Positions 42,937 through 50,658 of a stretch of 64,000 nucleotides of DNA are shown piece after piece. Under the pieces are notes generated by a model. It saw only the letters and a list, made by a program, of their open reading frames with translations. It ran no database searches and had not been told where the DNA came from. This DNA is from DAOUKH01 sp965207995 (GTDB lineage: Bacteria > Chloroflexota > Dehalococcoidia > SHYB01): assembly GCA_965207995.1 (NCBI GenBank), contig OZ242299.1:1984001-2048000 (forward strand). The letters are read 5' to 3'. Position numbers and translations under genes: made by a program. Each line of letters begins with the position of its first letter. The stretch's first letter is position 1.

Positions 42937-43953
42937 ATGAAGTACTGCCTGCGCTACAACGGCGACACGATGGACGAGATTCGCGACTGGGTGCAGGCCG
43001 CCGAGCAGGCCGGCTTCCAGCGCATCCTTTCCCAGGAGCTGCACACCTCGCCGTTCGTCTACCCCGCGGCGGCGGCCGGCTTCACCAGCCGCATCGAGCT
43101 CGGCGCCGCGGTCGCGATCGCCTTTGTCAGGAGCCCCCTATCCATGGCGGTGACCGCGCTCGACATCGACAGGCTCAGCGGGGGCCGCTTCGTGCTCGGC
43201 TTGGGCGCGGGGGTGAAGGGGTTGGTCGAGTATTGGCACGGCGTGGAGTACGGCCGGCCGGCGCCCCACTTGAAGGAGTGCATCCAGGTCACGCGGCTCT
43301 TGCTCGACAGCGTGCACGCCGGCGACCCCATCCGATTCGACGGCGAGTACTACAAGATCAACATCATGGGCTTCGCCTCCCCGCACCCGCCCGCACGGGA
43401 GCGCATCCCCATCCACGCCGCCGCGATGGGGCCCGGCATGGTGCGGAACGTCGCCGAGGTGGCCGACGGCATCATGGGCCAGATGATCGCCACGCTCCCC
43501 TGGGTGCGGGACGTCATGGTTCCCAACATGAAGATAGGGTTGGACCGCGCCGGCAGGAAACGCGAGGAGATCGAGCTCCAGCCCACGCTCACCATCGCGA
43601 TCAGCAACGACAAGAAGCAGGCCTACCGCGACCTCGCCAAGTCCGTCGCCTTCTACGCGACGGTAGGCACGTACAAAGACCTCTTCGCCCACTACGGCTT
43701 CTCCGAGGAAGCGGCGGCGGTGCGCGCCGCCTTCCGCGAACACGGCGGGCACGGCCCGCACTGCTGGGACCTCGTCCCCGACGACATGGTCGAGGCCTTC
43801 TGCGCCGGCGGCACCGCCGACGAGGTGCGCCGCCGGGCGGCAGAGTACGAGGGCGTCGCCGACTCCCTCTCCTTCGCCCCGCCCATGTACTCCATCGAGC
43901 CGGAGCAGATGGACGCCTACCAGCGCGCCGCCCTGGAAACCTTCGCCGGCTAG
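42937..43953 (+). CDS. LLM class flavin-dependent oxidoreductase
   Basis: 338 residues of the luciferase-like monooxygenase/F420-dependent reductase fold: AEQAGFQRILSQELH, LGAAVAIAFVRSPLSMAVTALDIDRLSGGRFVLGLGAGV, HLKECIQVTRLLL, FDGEYYKI. GGAGG precedes ATG 42937. Uses FMN or F420. Last gene of the rightward SDR-Rid-amidohydrolase-LLM operon. Expansion of this family is known in SAR202 bacteria. Confidence 0.9.
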   Translation: MKYCLRYNGDTMDEIRDWVQAAEQAGFQRILSQELHTSPFVYPAAAAGFTSRIELGAAVAIAFVRSPLSMAVTALDIDRLSGGRFVLGLGAGVKGLVEYWHGVEYGRPAPHLKECIQVTRLLLDSVHAGDPIRFDGEYYKINIMGFASPHPPARERIPIHAAAMGPGMVRNVAEVADGIMGQMIATLPWVRDVMVPNMKIGLDRAGRKREEIELQPTLTIAISNDKKQAYRDLAKSVAFYATVGTYKDLFAHYGFSEEAAAVRAAFREHGGHGPHCWDLVPDDMVEAFCAGGTADEVRRRAAEYEGVADSLSFAPPMYSIEPEQMDAYQRAALETFAG

Positions 43954-44465
43954 CCCGCTCACTCGTCTCTCTCGCGAAGCTCGAATCGCCCTCCCCTCCG
44001 GCCTCTCCCCCTCTGGGGGAGATTTGAGAGAGGGCACGCGCCGCAGGCGCGTCGGAGGGAAGGAACCGGGGGTCTCCCCTCTTCTCCCCACGGAAGAAGA
44101 CTGAGATGAGGGGCCCCCTCACAACCACCGCGGGGTCATCGAAACCCGCCGCCCTCGCGGCGGAGGTCGGAAGCCTCTCTCCCTCTGGGAGAAATTGAGA
44201 GAGGGCTGGGGTGGGGCGTGGTGGTCCCCTCCGAGTCCACTCCCCCCACAGAGACCTTTGCGTAACCCGTCGGCAAGCCGGGTGGCGCGGGGCGGTTTTC
44301 CCCCTCCCTGCTGGAGCAGCACGCTAAAGCCTCTCCCCCTCTGGGGGAGATTTGAGAGAGGGCACGCGCCGCAGGCGCGTCGGAGGGGAGGGCCGGGGGT
44401 TTCCCCTCTGCTCCCCCGGAGACGGTTGCGTAACCCGTACCGCCCGCAGGGGATCATCCCTGTAG

Positions 44466-44486
44466 GGGCAACCCTCGTGGTTGCCC
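44466..44486. repeat. REP-like inverted repeat
   Basis: GGGCAACC, loop CTCGT, GGTTGCCC; preceded by TGTAG as in the next copy. Compared with 4034-4054 both arms changed together, so base pairing is preserved. Confidence 0.75.
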
Positions 44487-44520
44487 TGGGGGTGGTTTCC
44501 GGGCCCGTCCCTCCTCTGTA

Positions 44521-44542
44521 GGGGCGATTCGCGAATCGCCCC
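44521..44542. repeat. REP-like perfect 22-bp palindrome
   Basis: Two 11-bp arms (GGGGCGATTCG and its complement) with no loop, preceded by CTGTA. Same family as 4034 and 44466. Confidence 0.75.
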
Positions 44543-44589
44543 TTCCTATCCCCCAATCACCCCCGCCGGCCCCCGCAGGGCGCCGCTCC

Positions 44590-45732
44590 CTACCCCAACT
44601 CGCCGGCGAAGCCGTAGAGCCCGGCCGCGTTGGCCCCCGCGAGCTTCCGCTTCGCCTCGTCGTCTAGGCCGTCGAGGACCTGCTCGACGATCTCACGCGA
44701 GTGGGGGAACGTCCCCTCGGCGTGGGGATAGTCGGATCCCCACATGAGGGTGTCGGCCCCCGCCGGACCGTAGGTCGAGACGCCGAGCCGGTCTTCCTGG
44801 AAGCTGATGAAGACATTGCTGCGGAAGGTCTCGCCGGGGGGCGTCTTGAGCACGGCGCGGATGGGGTTCCCGAAGGCCGTCTGCCCGTAGACGCGGTCCA
44901 TCTCGCGGACGAAGTAGGGCGCCCACGAGACCTCGTACTCCGCCACGACGACTTTCAGTCCGGGGAAGCGCTGAAAGACGCCGCCGAAGATCATCGCGGC
45001 CAAGGTGGTGCGCAGTGGAACGTCGCGGTTGGCGAGGCCGACGGCCCCGTCGATCGCCTTGCTCGAGAACGAGACAAGGTTCTGCAGCGGTTCGCGCTTG
45101 CGCGACGTGGCGATGTGGAGCGTCACCGGGGCGCCGGCGTCCTGGGCGGCGGCCCACAGCCGGTCGTAGGCCGGACTGTCGTACTGCGGTCCTGCGGGCA
45201 CGACCGGCAGCATGACCCCCACCAGTCCCATGGCCGCGCACCGCTCGAGCTCCGCGGCTGCCACGGCGACGTCGTCTACCGGCACCACCGCGATTCCTTT
45301 GAGCCGCTTCGGGTCGACCGCGATGAAGTCGGCCAGCCAATCGTTATAGGCCCGGAAAATCGCCGCCAGCAGCGCGTCGTCCTGCACCGTCTGGAATAGG
45401 GAAAGTGCCAACGAGGAGTACATCACCTCGGCCGATACGTGGTCTTCGCTCATCTCCACCAGCCGCGCGTGGGGGTCGTAGGCGCCGCGCGGTGAGGTCC
45501 GGTACTTGGCCTCGAACGTCAGCCGGTCTGGGTCTTCGAAGCGCACCCCCGCCTGGAGGTTCGCCCCGATGACCCCCATCGGCGTCCCCGCCTCCACGTA
45601 CCACTGGTCCGCCTCGTCCCCCTCAACGACGAAGGGCGCCCGGTCTCTGAAGCGCGCGTCGATGCGGGTCGTCCACAGGTCGGGCGGCTCGACGACGTGC
45701 GAGTCGGAGGAAATCAGCGGGTATGCGGCCAT
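44590..45732 (-). CDS. amidohydrolase family 2 protein
   Basis: 380 residues from ATG 45732, with GGAGGG about 8 nt upstream. N-terminal SSDSHVVEPPDLW (metal DxH), TLHIATSRKREPL (metal His), VVVAEYEVSWAPYFVREMDRVY, and MWGSDYPHAEGTFPHS with the late metal Asp are classic of the ACMSD-like amidohydrolase_2 group. Likely a decarboxylase or hydrolase of a cyclic acid. Convergent with the LLM operon across the repeat-rich gap. Confidence 0.9.
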   Translation of the reverse strand: MAAYPLISSDSHVVEPPDLWTTRIDARFRDRAPFVVEGDEADQWYVEAGTPMGVIGANLQAGVRFEDPDRLTFEAKYRTSPRGAYDPHARLVEMSEDHVSAEVMYSSLALSLFQTVQDDALLAAIFRAYNDWLADFIAVDPKRLKGIAVVPVDDVAVAAAELERCAAMGLVGVMLPVVPAGPQYDSPAYDRLWAAAQDAGAPVTLHIATSRKREPLQNLVSFSSKAIDGAVGLANRDVPLRTTLAAMIFGGVFQRFPGLKVVVAEYEVSWAPYFVREMDRVYGQTAFGNPIRAVLKTPPGETFRSNVFISFQEDRLGVSTYGPAGADTLMWGSDYPHAEGTFPHSREIVEQVLDGLDDEAKRKLAGANAAGLYGFAGELG

Positions 45733-45827
45733 TGGCGTCACCCTCCGGCAAGAGCGGAAGCCGGGGCCGCAGTCTATCACGGCCTGCGCCCGGCCCTTGT
45801 AGCCGCGAGCATCGCGCCATTGCCGCA

Positions 45828-45856
45828 TTGACAGGTATTTGGCGAGGGGCTACTAT
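45828..45856 (+). promoter_or_regulatory. strong sigma-70-type promoter
   Basis: TTGACA (45828-45833), exactly 17 bp, TACTAT (45851-45856). Predicted transcription start near 45863. It points at the SDR gene starting at 46090, implying a leader of about 227 nt. Confidence 0.65.
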
Positions 45857-45862
45857 GAGGAT

Positions 45863-45880
45863 AACGAACGTATGTTCGTT
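45863..45880. promoter_or_regulatory. operator-like palindrome at the promoter start site
   Basis: AACGAAC-GTAT-GTTCGTT: perfect 7-bp arms, 4-bp spacer, occupying about +1 to +18. Size and position suit a dimeric repressor such as a TetR-type protein; no regulator gene is adjacent. Confidence 0.5.
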
Positions 45881-45906
45881 GCCGGGAGCGGGGTCCAGGG
45901 CTTGGT

Positions 45907-45950
45907 CCCACGGACGCGTGAGAGACCGAGCCTAGCCCCACGGACGCGTG
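45907..45950. repeat. tandem hairpin motifs in the leader
   Basis: CCCACGGACGCGTG occurs twice, 30 bp apart. In the second copy it extends to CCCACG-GACG-CGTGGG, a 6-bp stem with a 4-nt loop; the first has the shorter CACG/CGTG stem. Could be an RNA structure or protein site. Confidence 0.55.
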
Positions 45951-46089
45951 GGAGCCGGACGAGCTTCTTTGCCCCGGCGGCGGGACGAGGGCCCCGTCCT
46001 GCTGTGACTACCCGCGGCGCCGGGTTCTGTGGCACACTCTAGCGCGCCGCCGCACGCGGGCGGCGCTGAGCGTAGAGGAGGACCGCACC

Positions 46090-46914
46090 GTGGACGCTTC
46101 ACTGTTGCAGCTCGAAGGCAAGTCGGCGCTCGTCGTGGGCGGTGGCCAGGGCATGGGCGAGAGCACCGCGAAATTCCTGGCCCGCGCCGGCTGCGGCGTC
46201 GCCATCGCCGATCTGGTCAAGGAGCGGGCCGACCGCGTCGCCGCCGCCGTCGCCGACCTCGGCCAACCCTCCACGTCGATCGTCGGCGACGTCCTCGACG
46301 ACGCCCAGGCGAAGCAGATCGTCGAGCGCGCCGAGCGCGAGCTTGGCGGCCTCGACGCCCTCGTGACGATCGTCGGCCAGGCCTCGTGGAATCCGATCCT
46401 CGACATGACGCCGGAGCAGTGGGACCGCGACCACCGCATGAACCTGCGCCACTTCTTCTTCACCGCGCGGGAGGTCGCCCGCTCGCTGATCGCGCGCGGC
46501 AAGCCCGGCGCCATGGTCTGCATCGCCTCGGTGAGCGGCATACAGTCCGCCCCCAATCACGCCTCGTACGGCGCGGCGAAGGCCGGCCTCATGAACCTGG
46601 TGCGCACCATGGCCGTGGAGTGGTCGCCCCACAACATCCGGGTCAACGCCATTGCCCCGGGCAGCATCATCACCCCGCGCATCCCGGAGACCCCGGAGAT
46701 GGTGGAGCGCACCCGGCAGGGACTTATCCCCGCCAAGCGCCGCGGCACCACCGACGAGATCGGCAAGGCGGCGCTTTTCCTCGTCTCCGACCTGGCGAGC
46801 TACGTCACCGGCCACACCCTGCCGGTCGACGGCGGCTGGATGGCGGCCTTCCTCTCCGGCATTCCCCACGTCCCGTCCGAGGGTATCCTCGACGCCACCA
46901 CCGACGCCCGCTAG
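46090..46914 (+). CDS. SDR family oxidoreductase
   Basis: 274 residues from GTG 46090 with GAGGAGG upstream. GGGQGMGESTA at 17-27, TIVGQASW near 94, CIASVSG (Ser near 145), YGAAKAGL near 158. The first Gly-rich motif lacks the usual leading T (VVGGGQGMG). Driven by the promoter at 45828 with its operator. Convergent with the gene at 46911, overlapping it by 4 bp. Confidence 0.88.
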   Translation: MDASLLQLEGKSALVVGGGQGMGESTAKFLARAGCGVAIADLVKERADRVAAAVADLGQPSTSIVGDVLDDAQAKQIVERAERELGGLDALVTIVGQASWNPILDMTPEQWDRDHRMNLRHFFFTAREVARSLIARGKPGAMVCIASVSGIQSAPNHASYGAAKAGLMNLVRTMAVEWSPHNIRVNAIAPGSIITPRIPETPEMVERTRQGLIPAKRRGTTDEIGKAALFLVSDLASYVTGHTLPVDGGWMAAFLSGIPHVPSEGILDATTDAR

Positions 46915-47960
46915 GCCGGCGGGATTGCCCGGGTGACCGCGAGCGAGTCGCCGAAAGTGGGCATGAAGGTGGCGTGGTAGGGCTCCGGCCCGCCGGCCAC
47001 AACCAACAGTATGTCTTCGGCCCGGCGCACCGGCCGGACGACGCCGTCGGTGATGACGTCGGCGATCCGCTCCCGGCGCACCATCTCGGCGGGAAGGTGC
47101 GACTCCGGGAAGCCGCACCGCTCGTAGAGATAGCGCTTCGCGTCGAGCTTGCTCATGCCCCGGCCGGCGCAGAGACCGGCGTGCCCCGCGGACATGAGCA
47201 GCACCGGCTCGCCCTTCCCCAGCATGGCGTTGTTCGTCGCTATCACGCTCATGGCGTCGGCCATCATATTGAGCATGTCGTCGATGTGGATGAACGACGA
47301 GGTGAGGATGTTGAGCGTGCCGTTGACGCTCACCACGGTCACCGTGCTCTGGGCGGCGTCGAAGCCCCGCTCAACGTGCAGCGGCTCCCAGGGACTGTGC
47401 TCCTCGTCCTCGCCGAAGCACAGGGTGTACTTGCCGGGGAAGCCGTGCGTGGCCTTGTCGACCTCGCCGGGCAGCCCGCCGCCGATGTTGGTCAGGATGA
47501 GGCGCACGGCGCGCCCGAGGACCGCGTTGGCGCGCCGTCCGGGGCCGAGGCAGTTGCGGCCGGTGTTGACGTCCAGCTCGCCGCGAACGGGCCCGTTCAG
47601 GATGAGGGCCACGCCGCAAGGATTGGTGGTGGCCTGCACGCTGTCGAGGTTGAAGGGGAGATCGGTCATCGCCTCGACGGCGGCGATCAGGACGCGCATG
47701 TGCTCGGGACGGCATCCCGCCATCACCCCGTTGATCGCCACCTTCTCGATGGTGGCCTCGCCTTGGGCGGGGCCCACGCGGGCCACGACGTCGCCGGCGT
47801 CACGGCCTACGGCCTCAATCATGCGGCGCACCCGCTCCTCGGTGGGCGGCACGATAGGCAGCCCGTCGGTGGTGCCGCGTTCGTAGAGCGCGTCGTCGGC
47901 CGCTTCGAGGCTCGGCTCCACGTCGATGACGCCGGACTCGAGCGGAGGCTCGGAGGCCAC
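46911..47960 (-). CDS. conserved protein of unknown function, partner of the UGSC selenoprotein
   Basis: 349 residues, not recognised. It begins two bases after the UGSC stop (GTG 47960), so the genes are translationally linked. Visible features: GTTDGLPIVPPTEERVRRMIEAVG, KVAINGVMAGCRPEHMRVLIAAVEAM, TTNPCGVALILNGP, GRNCLGPGRRANAVLGRA, and six or more cysteines, several in short Gly-rich contexts. No signal peptide or membrane helix. Its pairing with a redox-type selenoprotein suggests joint action in a thiol/selenol reaction; that is inference only. Confidence 0.75.
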   Translation of the reverse strand: MASEPPLESGVIDVEPSLEAADDALYERGTTDGLPIVPPTEERVRRMIEAVGRDAGDVVARVGPAQGEATIEKVAINGVMAGCRPEHMRVLIAAVEAMTDLPFNLDSVQATTNPCGVALILNGPVRGELDVNTGRNCLGPGRRANAVLGRAVRLILTNIGGGLPGEVDKATHGFPGKYTLCFGEDEEHSPWEPLHVERGFDAAQSTVTVVSVNGTLNILTSSFIHIDDMLNMMADAMSVIATNNAMLGKGEPVLLMSAGHAGLCAGRGMSKLDAKRYLYERCGFPESHLPAEMVRRERIADVITDGVVRPVRRAEDILLVVAGGPEPYHATFMPTFGDSLAVTRAIPPA

Positions 47961-47962
47961 GG

Positions 47963-48499
47963 CTAGCCCTCGGCCAGCTTCTCGGCGATTTCGGGGAAGG
48001 TGCGCTCGCTCAGCTCGCCGAGGCGCTCGTCGGTCATCTCCTCAATGTCGCTGGGCAGAACCACCATGGGGAAGCTGGGCTTGCCGCGCGACCTCGCCAG
48101 CGACGTGGCAAGGTTCTCGAAGCGCTCGCTGACGACCACTACGGCGGGCACGCCGTTCTCGTCGAGGGTGATCGCGTCGTGGACACTCCACGTCGTGCAC
48201 GAGCCTCAGTGGCCGATGCCGACGACGACGGCGTCACACCGCCGCGCCAGCTCCTCCATGGTCTCCTGCGGCGTACCGCTGGAGGCGGAGGGGTTGGGGC
48301 GGACAACCGCCTCGCGGGCCTCGTACTTCTCCACCGCGAGCTCGGCGTAGTTCCTGGTGATGGCGTCGAAGCTGCGCCAGCCGTTGCTCAGCAGGCCGAC
48401 GACGGATCCCGCGACGGTGGAGATCCGCGGCGCGGCCTTGCCGTCGTCGGCCGGCGGCTTGGCGACGGGGTCGAGGATGCGCAGTCGTTTGGCGGCCAT
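47963..48499 (-). CDS. UGSC family selenoprotein (in-frame TGA read as Sec)
   Basis: 178 residues when TGA at 48208-48206 is read as Sec98. N-terminal half: RILDPVAKPP, STVAGSVVGLLSNGWRSFDAI, ELARRCDAVVVGIGH. Then U-GSC-TTWSVHDAI, the motif that names the UGSC family, in which Sec or Cys forms are known. The C-terminal half (VPAVVVVSERFENLA, PMVVLPSDIEEMTDE) continues in the same frame. Gene callers that treat TGA as stop split it into 48206-48499 and 47963-48151. ATG 48499 follows GGAGAG. Exact chemistry unknown; the UxxC motif implies redox. Confidence 0.9.
48178..48192 (-). promoter_or_regulatory. candidate bacterial SECIS hairpin
   Basis: Beginning 13 nt after the TGA on the minus strand: CGUGGA, loop GUG, UCCACG, a perfect 6-bp stem with a 3-nt loop beginning with G. 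The loop lies 19 nt from the TGA, within the distance usual for bacterial SECIS elements. Confidence 0.7.
48206..48208 (-). other. in-frame TGA, selenocysteine codon (residue 98)
   Basis: TGA in the context GIGH-TGA-GSCTTW, exactly where the UGSC family carries U. The frame is open on both sides for the whole family length. Confidence 0.88.
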
Positions 48500-48585
48500 G
48501 GTCTCTCCGGCATGGGCACCCCTGACTGAAGGGGAGGTACTGCTTCGGAGTATAGGCCGGGCCGTTCCAGCGTCAAGGCGGTAGG

Positions 48586-48906
48586 CTAGTCGAACGTGGC
48601 GTTTGTGACGTGGAGCCGTGGACGGCGCGGGCCTTGCGTGAAGAAGGGATCGAAGAGCGCCCGCACCTTGGCGGCCGACCTTGCCTCGTAGCCGAGCCGA
48701 TGCTCAAGCGAGTCCCACAGGCCCAAGACGCCGCCGCGGGCGGTGTCGTCGTCGGCCCAGAAGGCCGCGAGCCCCTTGAAGCCGGGGTTCGTCCGCAGCT
48801 CGGCCAAGGCGGCGTCCCAGACGCCGGCGCAGGCCCGTTCCCACTCCTCCCGCGAAGCGAACCGCGTCTCTTCAAGGAACATCGCCACGACGTCGCCTGC
48901 CTGCAT
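48586..48906 (-). CDS. small protein, ABM-like dimeric alpha/beta-barrel fold
   Basis: 106 residues from ATG 48906 (GGGAGG upstream). VVAMFLEETRFASREEWERACAGVW, NPGFKGLAAFWADDD, GVLGLWDSLEHRLGYEA resembles antibiotic-biosynthesis-monooxygenase-like proteins (EETRF, then GF-x-G, then W-S-E/L). A longer reading to 49086 passes antisense through the tRNA and is spurious. It lies 86 bp upstream of the UGSC gene on the same strand and may be co-transcribed. Confidence 0.65.
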   Translation of the reverse strand: MQAGDVVAMFLEETRFASREEWERACAGVWDAALAELRTNPGFKGLAAFWADDDTARGGVLGLWDSLEHRLGYEARSAAKVRALFDPFFTQGPRRPRLHVTNATFD

Positions 48907-50218
48907 CTCGCGCCTCCCGCCGACTCGAACGCTGCGCCCCAGTGTAGCCCCGGCCGGGGCGGCCCGCCTCAGCCTGCCTGCACTCGCCGGTGGTACAATG
49001 GCGCTCCTTGGGCCTGTGGCGCAGTTGGGAGCGCGTCTCAATGGCATTGAGAAGGTCGGGGGTTCGAATCCCCCCAGGTCCACCATACTTGACGGTAGAC
49101 AGAACCGGGGCGTGGAGAGCCACCTCCTCGGCGTCCCTTCCCCCTATGGGAGCATCCTCCGGCATAGGTATGGAGTAGCGCAGGAGAGCGTTGCCCGGCA
49201 TCACCACGATCTCCTTGACGAAGGACTCGATGAAGGCCCTGCGCTCCGTCAGTTCGCTCTTGTTGAGGAACACGCTCAGGTCCTGGGCGTAGGCCGTGAT
49301 GGTCTCCACGTCGTCCAGCACCTCTCTGCGCTGGGAGAGCATCGCCCTGGCCTCCTGCGCCGACATCTCCAGCTTCTCCTGCCGCTCCCTGTGATCTCTG
49401 ATGCGGGGCTTGAAGTCCTCGATGTCCAGGTCGGTGGTCTCCGCCAGGTCGTAGAGCCGTCCCAGCCTGCGCTTCACGTCCTCAAGCTCCGACTCAATGG
49501 TCTGAAGCTTCTGGCGCTGCTCCCTGGCGATGCCGTCCATCTCCTCGTCCACCAGCTTCACCAGCTCGCGGATGTTGGACTCGGTGAGCACGTTCTCCCT
49601 GATCTTGCCCACCACCATCTCCTCGAAGCGCCGGGCGTTGAGCCTGGGGGTCTCGCAGGCGTGCCTGCCCCGCTTCATGATGGACTGGCAGACATAGTAG
49701 GCGTACTTCCCGCTCTTGGCGTCCTGGCCGCTAAGCGCCCCGTCGCACGTCCTGCACCTGACCAGCCCGCTGAGCAGGTAGGTGCTTCCCACCCGGCGGG
49801 GGTGCGCCTTCCTGGGCGCCCTTCTGCGCATCCGGCTGTTCACCCTCTTGAACTGGGCCTTTGAGATGATGCCGGGGAACGCCTTGTCCACGCGCACCGG
49901 CTCATCCTTGCCCTTCCCGCCGACGCCCCAGAGGAGGGTTCCGGTGTAGGCTTCGTTGCGGAGGATGATGTGGACGCCGTTCTTGGACCAGAGCCTGCCC
50001 GTGGGGTTGGCGATGCCCTCGGCGTTGAGGGTCTGGGTGATGTCCAGGATGCCGCTGCCCGACTCGGCCATATTGAAGATGCGCTGGACCACGGGAGCGG
50101 TGGCGGGATCGGGTTCCAGGGTGGGACGCTTCTTGGCCCCGTCCTGCACCATGCGCTTGCCGTAGCCGTAGGGCACCCTGCTGGCGACCCAGAAGCCTCT
50201 GGATGCCGCCTCCCGCAT
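48872..50218 (-). CDS. large serine recombinase, N-terminal catalytic domain missing (likely remnant)
   Basis: Open frame of 448 codons. Residues 1-377 are a large serine recombinase lacking its resolvase catalytic domain: it starts at the linker (REAASRGFWVASRVPYGYGKR), then the recombinase domain (ILDITQTLNAEGIANPTGRLWSKNGVHIILRNEAYTG in part), zinc ribbon (CRTCDG... YYVCQS... HAC), coiled coil (EQRQKLQTIESELEDVKRRL). Upstream the frame reads ITDILAEEVRRG and then meets a stop near 50277, so the catalytic serine is gone. Residues after about 377 (GGPGGIRTPD...) are antisense tRNA and host DNA, the sign of an insertion junction. Probably non-functional. Confidence 0.75.
   Translation of the reverse strand: MREAASRGFWVASRVPYGYGKRMVQDGAKKRPTLEPDPATAPVVQRIFNMAESGSGILDITQTLNAEGIANPTGRLWSKNGVHIILRNEAYTGTLLWGVGGKGKDEPVRVDKAFPGIISKAQFKRVNSRMRRRAPRKAHPRRVGSTYLLSGLVRCRTCDGALSGQDAKSGKYAYYVCQSIMKRGRHACETPRLNARRFEEMVVGKIRENVLTESNIRELVKLVDEEMDGIAREQRQKLQTIESELEDVKRRLGRLYDLAETTDLDIEDFKPRIRDHRERQEKLEMSAQEARAMLSQRREVLDDVETITAYAQDLSVFLNKSELTERRAFIESFVKEIVVMPGNALLRYSIPMPEDAPIGGRDAEEVALHAPVLSTVKYGGPGGIRTPDLLNAIETRSQLRHRPKERHCTTGECRQAEAGRPGRGYTGAQRSSRREARDAGRRRRGDVP
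48994..48999 (+). promoter_or_regulatory. extended -10 element of tRNA-Ala
   Basis: TACAAT preceded by TGG, 10 bp before the tRNA 5' end. No clear -35. Confidence 0.45.
49010..49085 (+). tRNA. tRNA-Ala, anticodon GGC
   Basis: Full cloverleaf: acceptor GGGCCTG/CAGGTCC containing the G3-U70 pair that marks alanine tRNAs; D arm GCGC/GCGC; anticodon stem TCTCA/TGAGA with loop ATGGCAT (anticodon GGC); T arm GGGGG/CCCCC with TTCGAAT; discriminator A and encoded CCA. The recombinase remnant begins right at its 3' end. Confidence 0.95.
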
Positions 50219-50658
50219 ACCCCGGCGAACTTCTTCGGCCAGGATATCGGTTATCCAATAACGACAAAAAAATCAGGTACACATGGGCGGCCGAACTTGA
50301 AGCCAACTGACCTCGGCAGCAGGGCGTGGTGCTACACGCAATTCCAGAGTCCGTAGCGGAGTCGCCCGAGGCCGAGACCGCAACGCTCACGTCCAGCGCC
50401 GCATCTGGCGCCGGGTTGGCCGTACAGCGTGAAGACGGCGTCCCCGCCCTCGGTGGCTCCGCTGGCCGCCGTGATGTCTATCGTGGGCGGCGGTGACGGG
50501 GTGGCGTCTTCACCCTGCTCGCTGGCGCGGCAGGTCTCCAGCGCGTCCAGCTCCACCACCGCTTACGGTAGATACCGCCATATTCGAGATGTCGCTTGGC
50601 AGCCTGTCGGCGCACCAAGGACTTGCGATCCCTGTAGTGTGACACCCAATTGCCATCG
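50219..50658. other. 440-bp remnant region
   Basis: Between the truncated recombinase and the cytochrome operon. Contains an AT-rich patch (50245-50285) where the recombinase frame ends, and a frameshifted Calx-beta-like fragment on the minus strand (50333-50560). No intact gene seen. Confidence 0.6.
50333..50560 (-). pseudogene. Calx-beta-like repeat fragment, frameshifted
   Basis: One frame reads VELDALETCRAS...PPPTIDITAASGATEGGDAVFTL; the sequence then continues in another frame as PDAALDVSVAVSASGDSATDSG. Joined, these make the start of a Calx-beta/cadherin-like adhesion repeat of a kind common in large secreted proteins. The frame change and lack of start and end mark it as a remnant. 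Confidence 0.55.

Larger units (their letters stand above)
43954..44589. repeat. 636-bp intergenic mosaic of dispersed repeats
   Basis: No gene. Module A copies at about 43995-44060, 44172-44210 and 44330-44390; module B cores (GGAGACC/GG-TTGCGTAACCCG) at about 44248-44300 and 44415-44445; REP-like inverted repeats at 44466-44486 and 44521-44542. The order A-B-A-B followed by two REP units resembles the mosaic at 25418-25831. Confidence 0.8.
45733..46089. other. 357-bp regulatory-looking leader region
   Basis: Contains a promoter (45828-45856), an operator-like palindrome at the expected start site (45863-45880), and two copies of a 14-bp hairpin motif 30 bp apart (45907-45920 and 45937-45950). 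A 56-codon open frame (45872-46042) with repeated PRTR segments could be a leader peptide, but it lacks coding character. Confidence 0.5.

Noticed and set aside
45907..45950. CGGACGCGTGGG resembles a cloning adaptor
   Set aside because: The motif occurs twice with 30-bp periodicity inside palindromes and continuous native-looking sequence; not at a contig edge. Left as a hairpin repeat.
45872..46042. 56-codon leader peptide with PRTR repeats
   Set aside because: The repeats come from the DNA hairpin motif; no ribosome binding site; kept only as a remark on the leader.
48907..49086. N-terminal extension reading VDLGGFEPPTFS before the ABM-like protein
   Set aside because: This is the known artefact of translating a tRNA in antisense.
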